Source: Brevibacterium sp. UMB1308A
GTDB lineage: Bacteria; Actinomycetota; Actinomycetes; Actinomycetales; Brevibacteriaceae
Length of the DNA: 5,353 nt
Direction: 5' to 3'
Assembly (NCBI RefSeq): GCF_030230605.1
Contig: NZ_JASPDO010000050.1
Location: 1-5,353, forward strand
A model generated the notes under the pieces. It had not been told where the DNA came from, searched no databases, and saw only the letters and a list, made by a program, of their open reading frames with translations. Of the stretch, positions 1 to 5,353 are shown piece after piece. A program made the position numbers and the translations under genes. Position 1 is the first letter of the stretch. Every line of letters begins with the position of its first letter.

Positions 1-179
1 GTTCTTGAGCCAGAACAGTGCCCGCTTCTGTGTTCCCGGGTGGCTATGTTGCCCCGTTGCGTCCGTTCACCCCGCTCCCCGCTCCCCCGCCGAGGTCGTC
101 GCAAGTTCCGCTCACATGATCCGTCCCGCCGTCCGCAGTACGGTGCCGTGACGAGCTCACTTGGAACCACCTCGGGCAA
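1..179. other. Downstream flank of the lipoprotein gene, no gene seen
   Basis: No convincing coding region lies here: the only long open frame on the minus strand runs into the lipoprotein gene in another frame and has no recognisable protein character. Short inverted repeats such as GTTCT/AGAAC near the left edge and ACGG/CCGT around 140-149 are too small, and lack a T-run, to be called a terminator for the gene ending at 180. Where transcription of that gene ends is therefore not visible. Confidence 0.5.
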
Positions 180-1646
180 CTAACACGTAGCCGTGCGGTT
201 CCATTCGTCAAGGAACGCGCGTTCAGCACCGTCAGGTTTAGATGGCGCGCCACTTAGCGCGTTCCGCGCCTTCTTCGCTTTGCCACACACGGTAGATACA
301 AAGTCCAGGTGGTTACCCTCGTTCACGCTGATGTAGGCCACCCCGTCGTACCCGCTTGCGCGTAGGGCTTGAATACCGGCGCGCGCGTGACTCGGCCTCA
401 AAGCCGGCCCCTCCACTGGAGTCTCGAAATCCACACTGAACTTCGCATTCCGCACGAACATCGTCGACAACGTGAAATCGTAGAACCCGGCATCCCACAT
501 GTTCGCAACAACGGATGCGTACTGACCCCATTCATCGCGGTTCAGATACGTGTTACTGTCCGCCCTCTGATCCTTGTGCCGCACGGACACGGAGCCCACG
601 CCCGCTGGAAGTCCGTTCACTTCCGAAAGTGTTGTTCTTATCTGTTGCGACGTCTCTAGAGCAACCTCAAACCGCGCCTCTGACAGGTCAACTATCTCCA
701 CATTGATGTTTTTTGCTGTCAACTGGCGATACACGCCCAGCGCCTGTTCAGAGTCGATCTGTTTACGGTGGCGAGGCAAAGAACCTTCAGCACTCTGGAT
801 GACCCGGAGGCCCGAGGTGATAAAACGGGTTGACACGTCCTTGTGGTCCTTCGCGAACACCCCGCTCACTTTGTCCACAGCTTTCGCATCTGGGAAGCTC
901 GCGTTCACGGATACATGATCGGAGCTGGTCTGGGGTTCAAACCCCACTTCGAGCTCCCGCAATTCCCCGCCATTTTTCTTGACCTCTGCGTGGATCGCGT
1001 CTGCGAGGCGTTGCTGAGCCACATCATGCGGATTCATGGTGACATCGGTGCGTTTTGCGTCTTCCTTCTCCCCGTTCGTCGCGGTGAAAACACCGTCGAC
1101 GTCTTTTGCTTCAGTGCGCATCCAGTCAAACGGGTCCTTATCCACAGTGGCAGACACTCTTTTTCCTCGGATTGTGCCGCTCGTGATGTGTTTGTGCCCC
1201 GCAAGCTGATGTACCAGGTCGAATGAGGGAAAAGCATAGCGCGGAATAGACGGGGAGCTCGTTGGGTCAACGTACGTCACCTCAGCCTCAAACACGCCCC
1301 TGGCAATCACCAGGTCCACATCGACATCAAACCTCACATTGCGATACTTTTCCTCAAGCGCGTCCATGGTCAACGAAAGCTCCGCCGGCGAAGTCTTCTC
1401 ATCGACCTCAATGCGAATGTGGTCACCCTTGACCTCCGCATCTTTGATGCCCTTCTGCGACTGAGCAAAGTCGCGGAACTCTTCACGGGTCATGTTCTGA
1501 GGCGCGCTCGTGGGCACTGGCACTGGCCCAGGGTTAGGTCCAGGACCGGGCCACAACACGTCACATGCCGTCCCTGCCGTAGCCACAAGAAACACACTCA
1601 TGGCAATCATGACGGTTCGACTTCGTGCCCACAGTTTTGCTCTCAT
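180..1646 (-). CDS. Probable lipoprotein built of repeated alpha/beta units, function unknown
   Basis: This encodes a 488-residue exported protein that I do not recognise as a named family. Residues 1-27 form a signal peptide: a basic start (MRAKLWARSR), a hydrophobic core (about 12-24), then GTAC with Cys28 as the likely lipidated residue. The -3 position is Gly rather than the usual Leu, so the lipobox is imperfect. A Pro/Gly-rich linker (31-48) would tether the body to the membrane. The body seems to contain about four units of the same plan (roughly 52-115, 206-285, 298-355 and 370-450): an amphipathic helix, two beta strands, another helix and a strand, reminiscent of BON-type folds. No catalytic motif is visible. 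Two further cysteines (454 and the last residue, 488) could form a disulphide. The start at 1646 is preferred because it gives a full signal peptide and sits at the expected +1 of a -10 element; later ATGs at codons 13 and 16 would lose the basic n-region. The gene is monocistronic in this window. The coding call is firm; the function is unknown. Confidence 0.9.
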   Translation of the reverse strand: MRAKLWARSRTVMIAMSVFLVATAGTACDVLWPGPGPNPGPVPVPTSAPQNMTREEFRDFAQSQKGIKDAEVKGDHIRIEVDEKTSPAELSLTMDALEEKYRNVRFDVDVDLVIARGVFEAEVTYVDPTSSPSIPRYAFPSFDLVHQLAGHKHITSGTIRGKRVSATVDKDPFDWMRTEAKDVDGVFTATNGEKEDAKRTDVTMNPHDVAQQRLADAIHAEVKKNGGELRELEVGFEPQTSSDHVSVNASFPDAKAVDKVSGVFAKDHKDVSTRFITSGLRVIQSAEGSLPRHRKQIDSEQALGVYRQLTAKNINVEIVDLSEARFEVALETSQQIRTTLSEVNGLPAGVGSVSVRHKDQRADSNTYLNRDEWGQYASVVANMWDAGFYDFTLSTMFVRNAKFSVDFETPVEGPALRPSHARAGIQALRASGYDGVAYISVNEGNHLDFVSTVCGKAKKARNALSGAPSKPDGAERAFLDEWNRTATC

Positions 1647-1658
1647 GTGTTCAGGTTA
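1647..1658 (-). promoter_or_regulatory. Leaderless -10 promoter of the lipoprotein gene
   Basis: On the minus strand the sequence before the ATG reads TAACCT, six bases (GAACAC), then ATG. TAACCT fits the actinobacterial TANNNT -10 pattern. The six-base gap places the A of ATG at +1, which is the usual geometry of a leaderless transcript. No purine-rich ribosome binding site is present between this element and the start, and there is no clear -35 hexamer about 17 bases upstream. This supports both the chosen start and independent transcription of the gene. Confidence 0.55.
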
Positions 1659-1772
1659 CGGCGGCCCCGCCCACGAGCGGTGCTGCCTCCTGTTCCCAAA
1701 CGGGCACGTACGTCATCAGTCGGGTACACCTCGGGCGCACCCACCAACCACTGTCCGACCAACACAAAAGGC

Positions 1773-1804
1773 CCGCCCCGCACTACCAACCAAGTGCGGG
1801 GCGG
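1773..1804 (-). terminator. Intrinsic terminator after the LPRTG protein gene
   Basis: This is a perfect 11-bp inverted repeat, CCGCCCCGCAC at 1773-1783 and GTGCGGGGCGG at 1794-1804, with a ten-base loop. Read on the minus strand the stem is followed by GCC and then TTTTGTGTT. It begins 26 bases past the stop codon of the 898-residue gene, so it should end that transcript and insulate the lipoprotein gene further left. The plus-strand side has no T-run, so the terminator is one-directional. Confidence 0.85.
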
Positions 1805-1830
1805 ACCCTCAAGCGTTACGCCAGCGCTAC

Positions 1831-4527
1831 TTACTTCTTGCGACGCGCCAGGAGCACTGCGGCCCCACCAACTCCTACAAGGAGGGCGGCGAGTCCCAGG
1901 CTCACAGCCACGTTCACACCCGTACGTGGAAGTGGCTTGCCGTCGTTGTTATCTCCCTGTCCCGAGGTGGAATCATCGTCCGAACCGTCACCCGGCTGGG
2001 CAGGGGCTTCCGAAGGGTCGTCCGTTGGTGCAGGCTTGCCCGGTGCTTCACCCGGGGTTTCAGATGGGCGGTCAGTCGCGTCGTCGCCAGGTTCCTCAGA
2101 TGGGCCCTCGCCCGGTTTCTCACCTGGAGCTTCCGAAGGTGCGTCGGAAGGTTCGTCGGTAGGCTCTTCTGCGGGAGGCTCCTCGGCGTCAAAAATCTTG
2201 CCCAGGCGCAAGAACACGGTTTCCCCGGTCGCGTCGTCCAGTCCGTCGTTGTCAGTCACAGCGTAGGCCTGGCCGTCAGCTGCGATTGTGAACCCTTCGA
2301 GCTTTTCCTGGGTCCAACCGTTTGTGGCCCTGAGGTATGGGAGTACGTCAACAGCATCAGCCTTGGTGACCGGCTGGGCTGGTGGGACTCCGCCGGCGTC
2401 TGCGTCTGGGACGTCTGGCAGCGTCACCTTGACGACGCGCTTGACCTTGGCGTCTGGTCCGTTGAGCTTGTCGCGCTCAATAACAGCCACGGTCTTGTCG
2501 TCGATCACGGTGATCTCGGACAGGCCCATCCAGTCGCCCTTGGTGTCGGTGCCTTGGAGTTCGTAGCTGAACCAGTCGAACTCCTTGGTCTTGACGTTGT
2601 ACTTACCAATCCGCGTTGTGTTTTCGCCTTCAAGAGCCTTGCGGTCCTTAACCTCTGGGTCTTCCCACAGCGGACGCTGCACCACGAAGAACACTTCCTC
2701 TTCACCGGCCGCGTTGACGTGGCTGTCCACTCCTTCCAGACCCCACTTGCCGATGTGCTTCGAAATTTCTTCCGGCAACGACACACGCTCTTCGATGTTG
2801 AGCTTGTCATCGGTGCGGATCAGAGCGTTTTCAGCACCGGTCTTGCCTTCTGAAGCCAGCCAGAATCCGCCGTCCTTGCGGGTTGCCAGACCTTCGATGT
2901 CCAGACCCTCTGCCGGCTTGCCCTGGTCCATCACGGTGCGCGCTTCGGTGATGCGCGCGGGGGTCTGGGAAGCGTCAACGGTGTAGACCTGCCCGTGTGA
3001 CAGCGCGGAGTCCGAGGCGGCAAAGAGTTTCGTTGCGTCCTTCTGGTCTGCGGTCAGGGCTCCCAGGGCAGTCCAGCCGATGTACTGGTCGCCTTCCTTT
3101 TCCGACACGATGGATGGCTGTGGGACTTCTGGCTGCTTGCCGCCCAGCTCGTAGAGGCCAACCGAGGAGCGCACAGCGTTGTCTGCTTCGTCTACTTCTG
3201 AGGAGATAGCGAGCAGGTTGCGTTCTGGGATAGGCAGGATGCCTTCTGGCCCGTTGGTGGTGAAAAGCACCTGCTTGAACTTAGGTTCGGCAGGGTTTTC
3301 GACGTCATACACGGCCACGAAGTTGGAGCGTTCTGAACCAACAAATGCGTAACGCGTGCCGTTCATTTCGGCTACTGCGATACCTTCTGGTTCTGGCCCC
3401 TTCTTGTCAGCGCGCTTTTCGATGTGCAGACCGTGCTGGATTGCGATTTCTGCGAACGAGTTGCCGGCGTCCCACGCGACATTGCCCGTGGTGTCAAAGA
3501 CGGTCCAACCGCGGGTGCCGCCCTTCCAGTCACCTTCGTTGGCCGTGGCCACGTGCTCGTCGTCGATCCAGTCGATTGCGTCGGGTTCACGAGGCGCGGT
3601 GATGGAGTCTGTAGCCTTGATCAGGCCGTCTTTGGTGGCGTCAACGCCTTTGATCGTGGGAGCGCCGGCGTTAAAGACTGATTCGATCTCCCCGGTGGCA
3701 ACGTCAACAATTGCGACTCCGTTGTTTTCCTGGAACGTCATCGCAACCTTGTGGCCGGAGTTAAAGGACACGTATTCGGGTTCCAGGTCTTCTGGGGTGT
3801 CCAGGCCAGCGTCTTTGACGATTGGGAGCGGGTTGCCGTCCTCATCGTTGAACATGATCGGTTTGGCGCCCCAGTTTGAGGGGTCACCGTCGAGGTTGAT
3901 GGTCTGCAGGAAGCCGGTTGGCATCTGTGGGAGGCCACCGTCGCCTTTGTCTTCGTCACGCTGGTTTTCGATTGCGATCGCGGCGTGCTTGCCGTCTTCA
4001 CTGATGGCGATCGAGTCAGGCTGGCCCTTGAGGTCGATCGATGCCACACGGGAGTGGTCGGACAATTTAACGACGTCAACCCGGCCCTTAGGGTTTTCAA
4101 AGTCGCCACCGGTTTCGTCGATAACGACCAGTACGTAGTCGCCGGCTACCGCGACCGAGGTGGGCTGGTCATCCGCGTTACCCAAAGTTGCGAGGTTGAG
4201 GCTTCCGTCACCCTTTGGGTTAGCCGGGTCGGAGATGTCCAGGAAACCGATGCGCTTTCCCGCAGCATCGGTGTAAATCATGGTGTTGCCGTCGGGGGTT
4301 ACGGTCGAAATCTCTGCAACCGTTTCGTCGTTGGGGTCAACGTCCTTGGGCACGTTCTGGTACACGGGGTATGTTGCGGTGCGCACGAATGGCCCCGCCA
4401 TTGAGTTGTTTGCACCGTTCTGGTCTGCGATTTCAGCAAGTGCTGGAGCACCGAAAGCAACTCCGGATGCTACAAGTCCGCAGGCCAGTCCACTGGCCAT
4501 GATTTTGGTGCTGATTTTGCGCGGCAT
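1831..4527 (-). CDS. LPXTG-anchored esterase-like phytase-family surface protein
   Basis: This is an 898-residue wall-anchored protein. Residues 1-31 are a Sec signal peptide with cleavage likely after ALA. Residues about 50-465 look like a beta-propeller of the YncE/choice-of-anchor I kind, with repeated strands such as DGNTMIYTDAAGKRIGFLDI, QPDSIAISEDGKHAAIAIEN and PEGIAVAEMNGTRYAFVGSE. Residues about 480-780 match the 'esterase-like activity of phytase' family: GLDIEGLA (541-548), WGLEGVD (595-601) and EGFTIAADGQAYAVTDNDG (744-762). Residues 781-864 are an acidic, Pro/Ser/Glu-rich spacer. LPRTG (866-870), a hydrophobic segment and the tail ARRKK form a sortase signal. The expected location is the cell wall surface. 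Phosphate-ester hydrolysis is the family-based guess; the substrate is unknown, and some relatives may be non-enzymatic. GAGGAG lies seven bases before ATG, which fixes the start. The gene has its own terminator and a long upstream region. The domain order is complete with no frameshift. Confidence 0.93.
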   Translation of the reverse strand: MPRKISTKIMASGLACGLVASGVAFGAPALAEIADQNGANNSMAGPFVRTATYPVYQNVPKDVDPNDETVAEISTVTPDGNTMIYTDAAGKRIGFLDISDPANPKGDGSLNLATLGNADDQPTSVAVAGDYVLVVIDETGGDFENPKGRVDVVKLSDHSRVASIDLKGQPDSIAISEDGKHAAIAIENQRDEDKGDGGLPQMPTGFLQTINLDGDPSNWGAKPIMFNDEDGNPLPIVKDAGLDTPEDLEPEYVSFNSGHKVAMTFQENNGVAIVDVATGEIESVFNAGAPTIKGVDATKDGLIKATDSITAPREPDAIDWIDDEHVATANEGDWKGGTRGWTVFDTTGNVAWDAGNSFAEIAIQHGLHIEKRADKKGPEPEGIAVAEMNGTRYAFVGSERSNFVAVYDVENPAEPKFKQVLFTTNGPEGILPIPERNLLAISSEVDEADNAVRSSVGLYELGGKQPEVPQPSIVSEKEGDQYIGWTALGALTADQKDATKLFAASDSALSHGQVYTVDASQTPARITEARTVMDQGKPAEGLDIEGLATRKDGGFWLASEGKTGAENALIRTDDKLNIEERVSLPEEISKHIGKWGLEGVDSHVNAAGEEEVFFVVQRPLWEDPEVKDRKALEGENTTRIGKYNVKTKEFDWFSYELQGTDTKGDWMGLSEITVIDDKTVAVIERDKLNGPDAKVKRVVKVTLPDVPDADAGGVPPAQPVTKADAVDVLPYLRATNGWTQEKLEGFTIAADGQAYAVTDNDGLDDATGETVFLRLGKIFDAEEPPAEEPTDEPSDAPSEAPGEKPGEGPSEEPGDDATDRPSETPGEAPGKPAPTDDPSEAPAQPGDGSDDDSTSGQGDNNDGKPLPRTGVNVAVSLGLAALLVGVGGAAVLLARRKK
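1918..1932 (-). other. LPRTG sortase sorting motif
   Basis: Codons 866-870 of the surface protein spell LPRTG, a standard LPXTG variant. It is followed by about 22 hydrophobic residues and the basic end ARRKK. A housekeeping or class C sortase would cut between Thr and Gly and link the protein to peptidoglycan. No sortase gene lies in this window. Confidence 0.93.
1936..2187 (-). repeat. Imperfect coding repeats of the Pro/Glu/Ser wall spacer
   Basis: Codons 781-864 are a low-complexity stretch of short units such as EEPTDEPSDAPSEAPGE, PSEEPGDD, PSETPGEAPG and DDPSEAP. At DNA level it reads as degenerate repeats of Pro, Glu/Asp, Ser and Gly codons. Such spacers hold the functional domains away from the wall, and their length tends to vary between strains. 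The units are too diverged to be called exact tandem repeats. Confidence 0.7.
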
Positions 4528-4534
4528 CTATGTG

Positions 4535-4540
4535 CTCCTC
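4535..4540 (-). promoter_or_regulatory. Ribosome binding site of the LPRTG protein gene
   Basis: The minus strand reads GAGGAG, then seven bases (CACATAG), then ATG. This is a near-consensus Shine-Dalgarno at good spacing and decides the start at 4527. It contrasts with the leaderless gene to the left, so the two genes use different initiation modes. Confidence 0.85.
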
Positions 4541-4625
4541 TTACAGGCGTGTTTTCCCGAGGGGAATGGGACTGGTCCAGTCTGGGTGTGTGGCGCGCTT
4601 AGCTGGGCACACCGGCAGACACTTC

Positions 4626-4654
4626 ATCACACGTTTTTACACATCTGCGGTGAA
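4626..4654 (-). promoter_or_regulatory. Candidate promoter of the LPRTG protein gene (weak)
   Basis: On the minus strand TTCACC (4654-4649) and TGTGAT (4631-4626) are separated by 17 bases. Each matches four of six positions of the sigma-70 consensus, but the -10 lacks the usual A at its second position. The -35 overlaps a Pho-box-like heptamer, which would fit an activator-dependent promoter. It would give a leader of roughly 90 bases. Other weak -10 sequences (for example around TAAAAA next to it) cannot be excluded. Confidence 0.25.
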
Positions 4655-4688
4655 CACGTTCTTGCATGAATGTTGCCCCAGGGTGAAC
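4649..4688 (-). promoter_or_regulatory. Pair of Pho-box-like GTTCACC heptamers
   Basis: Read on the minus strand, GTTCACC occurs at 4688-4682 and again at 4655-4649. The copies are in the same orientation and exactly 33 bases apart, three times the 11-base period of actinobacterial PhoP boxes (family pattern close to GTTCACC repeats). The two intermediate 11-base positions do not carry good matches, although a TTCA lies between them. The location upstream of a phytase-like gene makes phosphate control plausible. Regulation is inferred from motif and context only. Confidence 0.3.
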
Positions 4689-4994
4689 AGAGCTGGAGGT
4701 TGGGGAACCATGGCTCGACCAGTAACTGTCTACCCACCAACACAGCCCGGAGATGGAACACCTTGTCCTTAAAAGGTCCTAAAAATGGAGCAGACTGCGC
4801 AAAAACCGTTTACCCAACACAGCTCAATCTAATGTGATGACTACACACCCTTTTTGTTCGTTTTGTTCACGTTTTAGGCCAAAAATCGGCGAGTTACTCA
4901 CCACAGCAAACGAAAAACATCTCACTTGTGGTGGGTAACCCGCGATAACCGCACTAACACGCAGGACATCCCCCGCCTCGGCCCCTAGAACGCG
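4689..4994. other. AT-richer intergenic stretch without a supported gene
   Basis: The stretch is richer in A and T than the coding regions. It contains a T-rich tract with two copies of TTTTGTTC nine bases apart (4852-4868), a weak plus-strand promoter-like pair (GTTTAC at 4808, TAATGT at 4830-4835) and a 33-codon open frame starting at 4837 that lacks a ribosome binding site. None of these is strong enough to be called a gene or promoter. It is best read as upstream regulatory sequence plus decayed DNA. Confidence 0.4.
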
Positions 4995-5029
4995 TTTGGC
5001 TACAGTCCAATTTGTGGACTGTAGCCAAA
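4995..5029. repeat. Perfect 15-bp inverted repeat (hairpin or operator)
   Basis: TTTGGCTACAGTCCA at 4995-5009 is exactly mirrored by TGGACTGTAGCCAAA at 5015-5029 around a five-base centre, ATTTG. Neither side is followed by a run of T (the right side continues with TAACCCC), so it is a poor intrinsic terminator. It could be a regulator-binding palindrome, a cruciform, or part of a mobile-element end. The half-site recurs once more at 5112-5124. Confidence 0.85.
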
Positions 5030-5068
5030 TAACCCCAAAACACCCCTAAATAGTGACGCGCGCCACAG

Positions 5069-5103
5069 TTTTGGGCTCTTTTGGATACAACCGAGCCCCA
5101 AAA
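5069..5103. repeat. Imperfect inverted repeat TTTTGGG-CTC / GAGCCCCAAAA
   Basis: TTTTGGGCTC at 5069-5078 pairs with GAGCCCCAAAA at 5093-5103 with a single bulged C and a 14-base loop. A second partner, CCCAAAAC at 5034-5041, could pair with GTTTTGGG at 5068-5075 instead. The left arm continues as GGCTCTTTTGG, which resembles the GGCTCTTT start of ISL3-family ends. No ISL3 transposase is present, so this resemblance is only suggestive. Confidence 0.5.
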
Positions 5104-5123
5104 TCGAACTCGACTGTAGCTAA

Positions 5124-5353
5124 ACGACGCATTCCGGCGACTCCGCGACCCCAGGCAGCGCCGGACCCAACGCCATCGCAATCAACAAAACAACCGGAGA
5201 AATCATCGCCGAATACACCATCGACCCCACCAAAAACTACCAACCAAAAACAAGAACCCCACACACAAAAAAGGGGAACGATGACCCGACACATCAACAC
5301 CCCAAAACGCAAAAAGTCTCGGGACATCGAGTGAACGATGTCCCGAGACTTCA
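5124..5353 (+). pseudogene. 3' remnant of an IS481-family transposase
   Basis: The frame beginning at 5124 reads, from 5172 on, AIAINKTTGEIIAEYTIDP and then TKNYQPK. This matches the end of IS481-type transposases, where a short beta strand with a T/N-TGE turn is followed by a (T/I)DPT(K/R)(D/N)YQ motif near the C-terminus. The N-terminal helix-turn-helix and the rve DDE catalytic domain are missing: the frame is closed by TAA at 5121 and the sequence before about 5160 no longer resembles the family. The frame stays open to the window edge, ending in NDVPRL across the right arm of the hairpin at 5314-5351. The remnant is about 30 recognisable residues of an enzyme usually of 300-400, so it is certainly inactive. 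Its A-rich codon use differs from the two large genes. Family assignment is by pattern recognition. Confidence 0.65.
5314..5351 (-). terminator. Perfect 16-bp hairpin, terminator-like on minus strand
   Basis: AAGTCTCGGGACATCG at 5314-5329 is exactly mirrored by 5336-5351 around AGTGAA. On the minus strand the stem is followed by TTTTTGCGTTTTGG, so leftward transcription entering from beyond the right edge would likely stop here. The GATGTCCCGAGAC core is typical of sequence next to IS481-type transposase genes in actinobacteria, so the hairpin may belong to the IS remnant rather than to a host gene. The plus-strand side has only two T bases before the visible sequence ends. Confidence 0.7.

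Larger units (their letters stand above)
4995..5124. mobile_element. Possible MITE-like unit bounded by GACTGTAGCYAAA repeats
   Basis: The segment starts with TTTGGCTACAGTC and ends with GACTGTAGCTAAA, an inverted pair matching at 12 of 13 positions across 130 bp. It is non-coding and contains further inverted repeats (GGGCTC with GAGCCC at 5073-5098). The right boundary coincides with the point where the in-frame IS481-like sequence stops at TAA (5121). A clear target-site duplication is not visible, and only CG is shared at the two edges. The unit could equally be three scattered copies of a binding site. Confidence 0.3.

Noticed and set aside
1..16. GTTCT/AGAAC mini-hairpin as a terminator or tRNA end
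   Set aside because: It has only five base pairs with no T-run, and no tRNA elements can be recognised.
44..253. Minus-strand open frame at the left edge
   Set aside because: It overlaps the end of the lipoprotein gene out of frame, is rich in Arg/Thr/Gly without structure and has no ribosome binding site.
1510..2853. Long plus-strand open frame antisense to the LPRTG gene
   Set aside because: It is a GC-rich shadow frame: its C-terminal part mirrors the spacer and phytase-like codons and its product resembles nothing known.
3356..4138. 260-codon plus-strand open frame
   Set aside because: It is antisense to the well-supported propeller domain and Ser/Pro-rich, as expected for a shadow.
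4731..4937. Distant inverted pair TACCCACCA (4731-4739) and TGGTGGGTA (4929-4937)
   Set aside because: Nine matching bases 190 apart are weak, with no extension beyond the core, and can arise by chance in this AT/GC-mixed stretch.
5046..5327. 93-codon minus-strand frame starting inside the right-hand hairpin
   Set aside because: Its Val/Gly/Phe-rich product is the complement of the A/C-rich IS remnant; it starts within the hairpin stem and has no signal of a real gene.
5053..5334. 93-codon plus-strand frame starting at GTG 5053
   Set aside because: It is low-complexity (Pro, Thr, Lys, Gln), runs across the IS481 remnant in a different frame and has no ribosome binding site.

Overview
The window looks like a piece of a high-GC Gram-positive (actinobacterial) chromosome. 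The main clues are a secreted protein ending in a sortase signal (LPRTG, hydrophobic segment, Arg/Lys tail), GC-rich coding sequence, a probable leaderless promoter, and a remnant of an IS481-type transposase of a kind common in corynebacteria and Actinomycetaceae. The genus cannot be fixed from the sequence alone.

Layout, left to right. 1-179 is the downstream flank of the first gene and holds no gene I can support. 180-1646 (minus) encodes a 488-residue probable lipoprotein that I cannot assign to a named family; it appears to be built of repeated small alpha/beta units. 1647-1830 holds that gene's leaderless promoter and a strong intrinsic terminator for the gene to its right. 1831-4527 (minus) encodes an 898-residue surface-anchored protein with a beta-propeller-like N-terminal half, an 'esterase-like activity of phytase' C-terminal half, an acidic Pro-rich wall spacer and an LPRTG anchor. 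4528 to about 5120 is a long AT-richer intergenic region. It holds that gene's ribosome binding site, two Pho-box-like heptamers, a perfect 15-bp hairpin and repeated copies of a GACTGTAGC motif. From about 5124 to the right edge lies the 3' remnant of an IS481-family transposase in a + strand frame, overlapped by a perfect 16-bp hairpin that acts as a terminator-like structure on the minus strand.

The two intact genes are both exported and lie on the same strand, but they look like separate transcription units because a terminator and a new promoter lie between them. The anchored protein could release phosphate from organic esters at the cell surface, which would fit the Pho-like sites upstream of it; this link is inference. 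The intergenic region and right edge look like an area where mobile elements have inserted and decayed. The most unusual items are the possible 130-bp MITE-like unit at 4995-5124 and the uncharacterised repeat-built lipoprotein. I found no clear evidence of a complete new multi-gene system.
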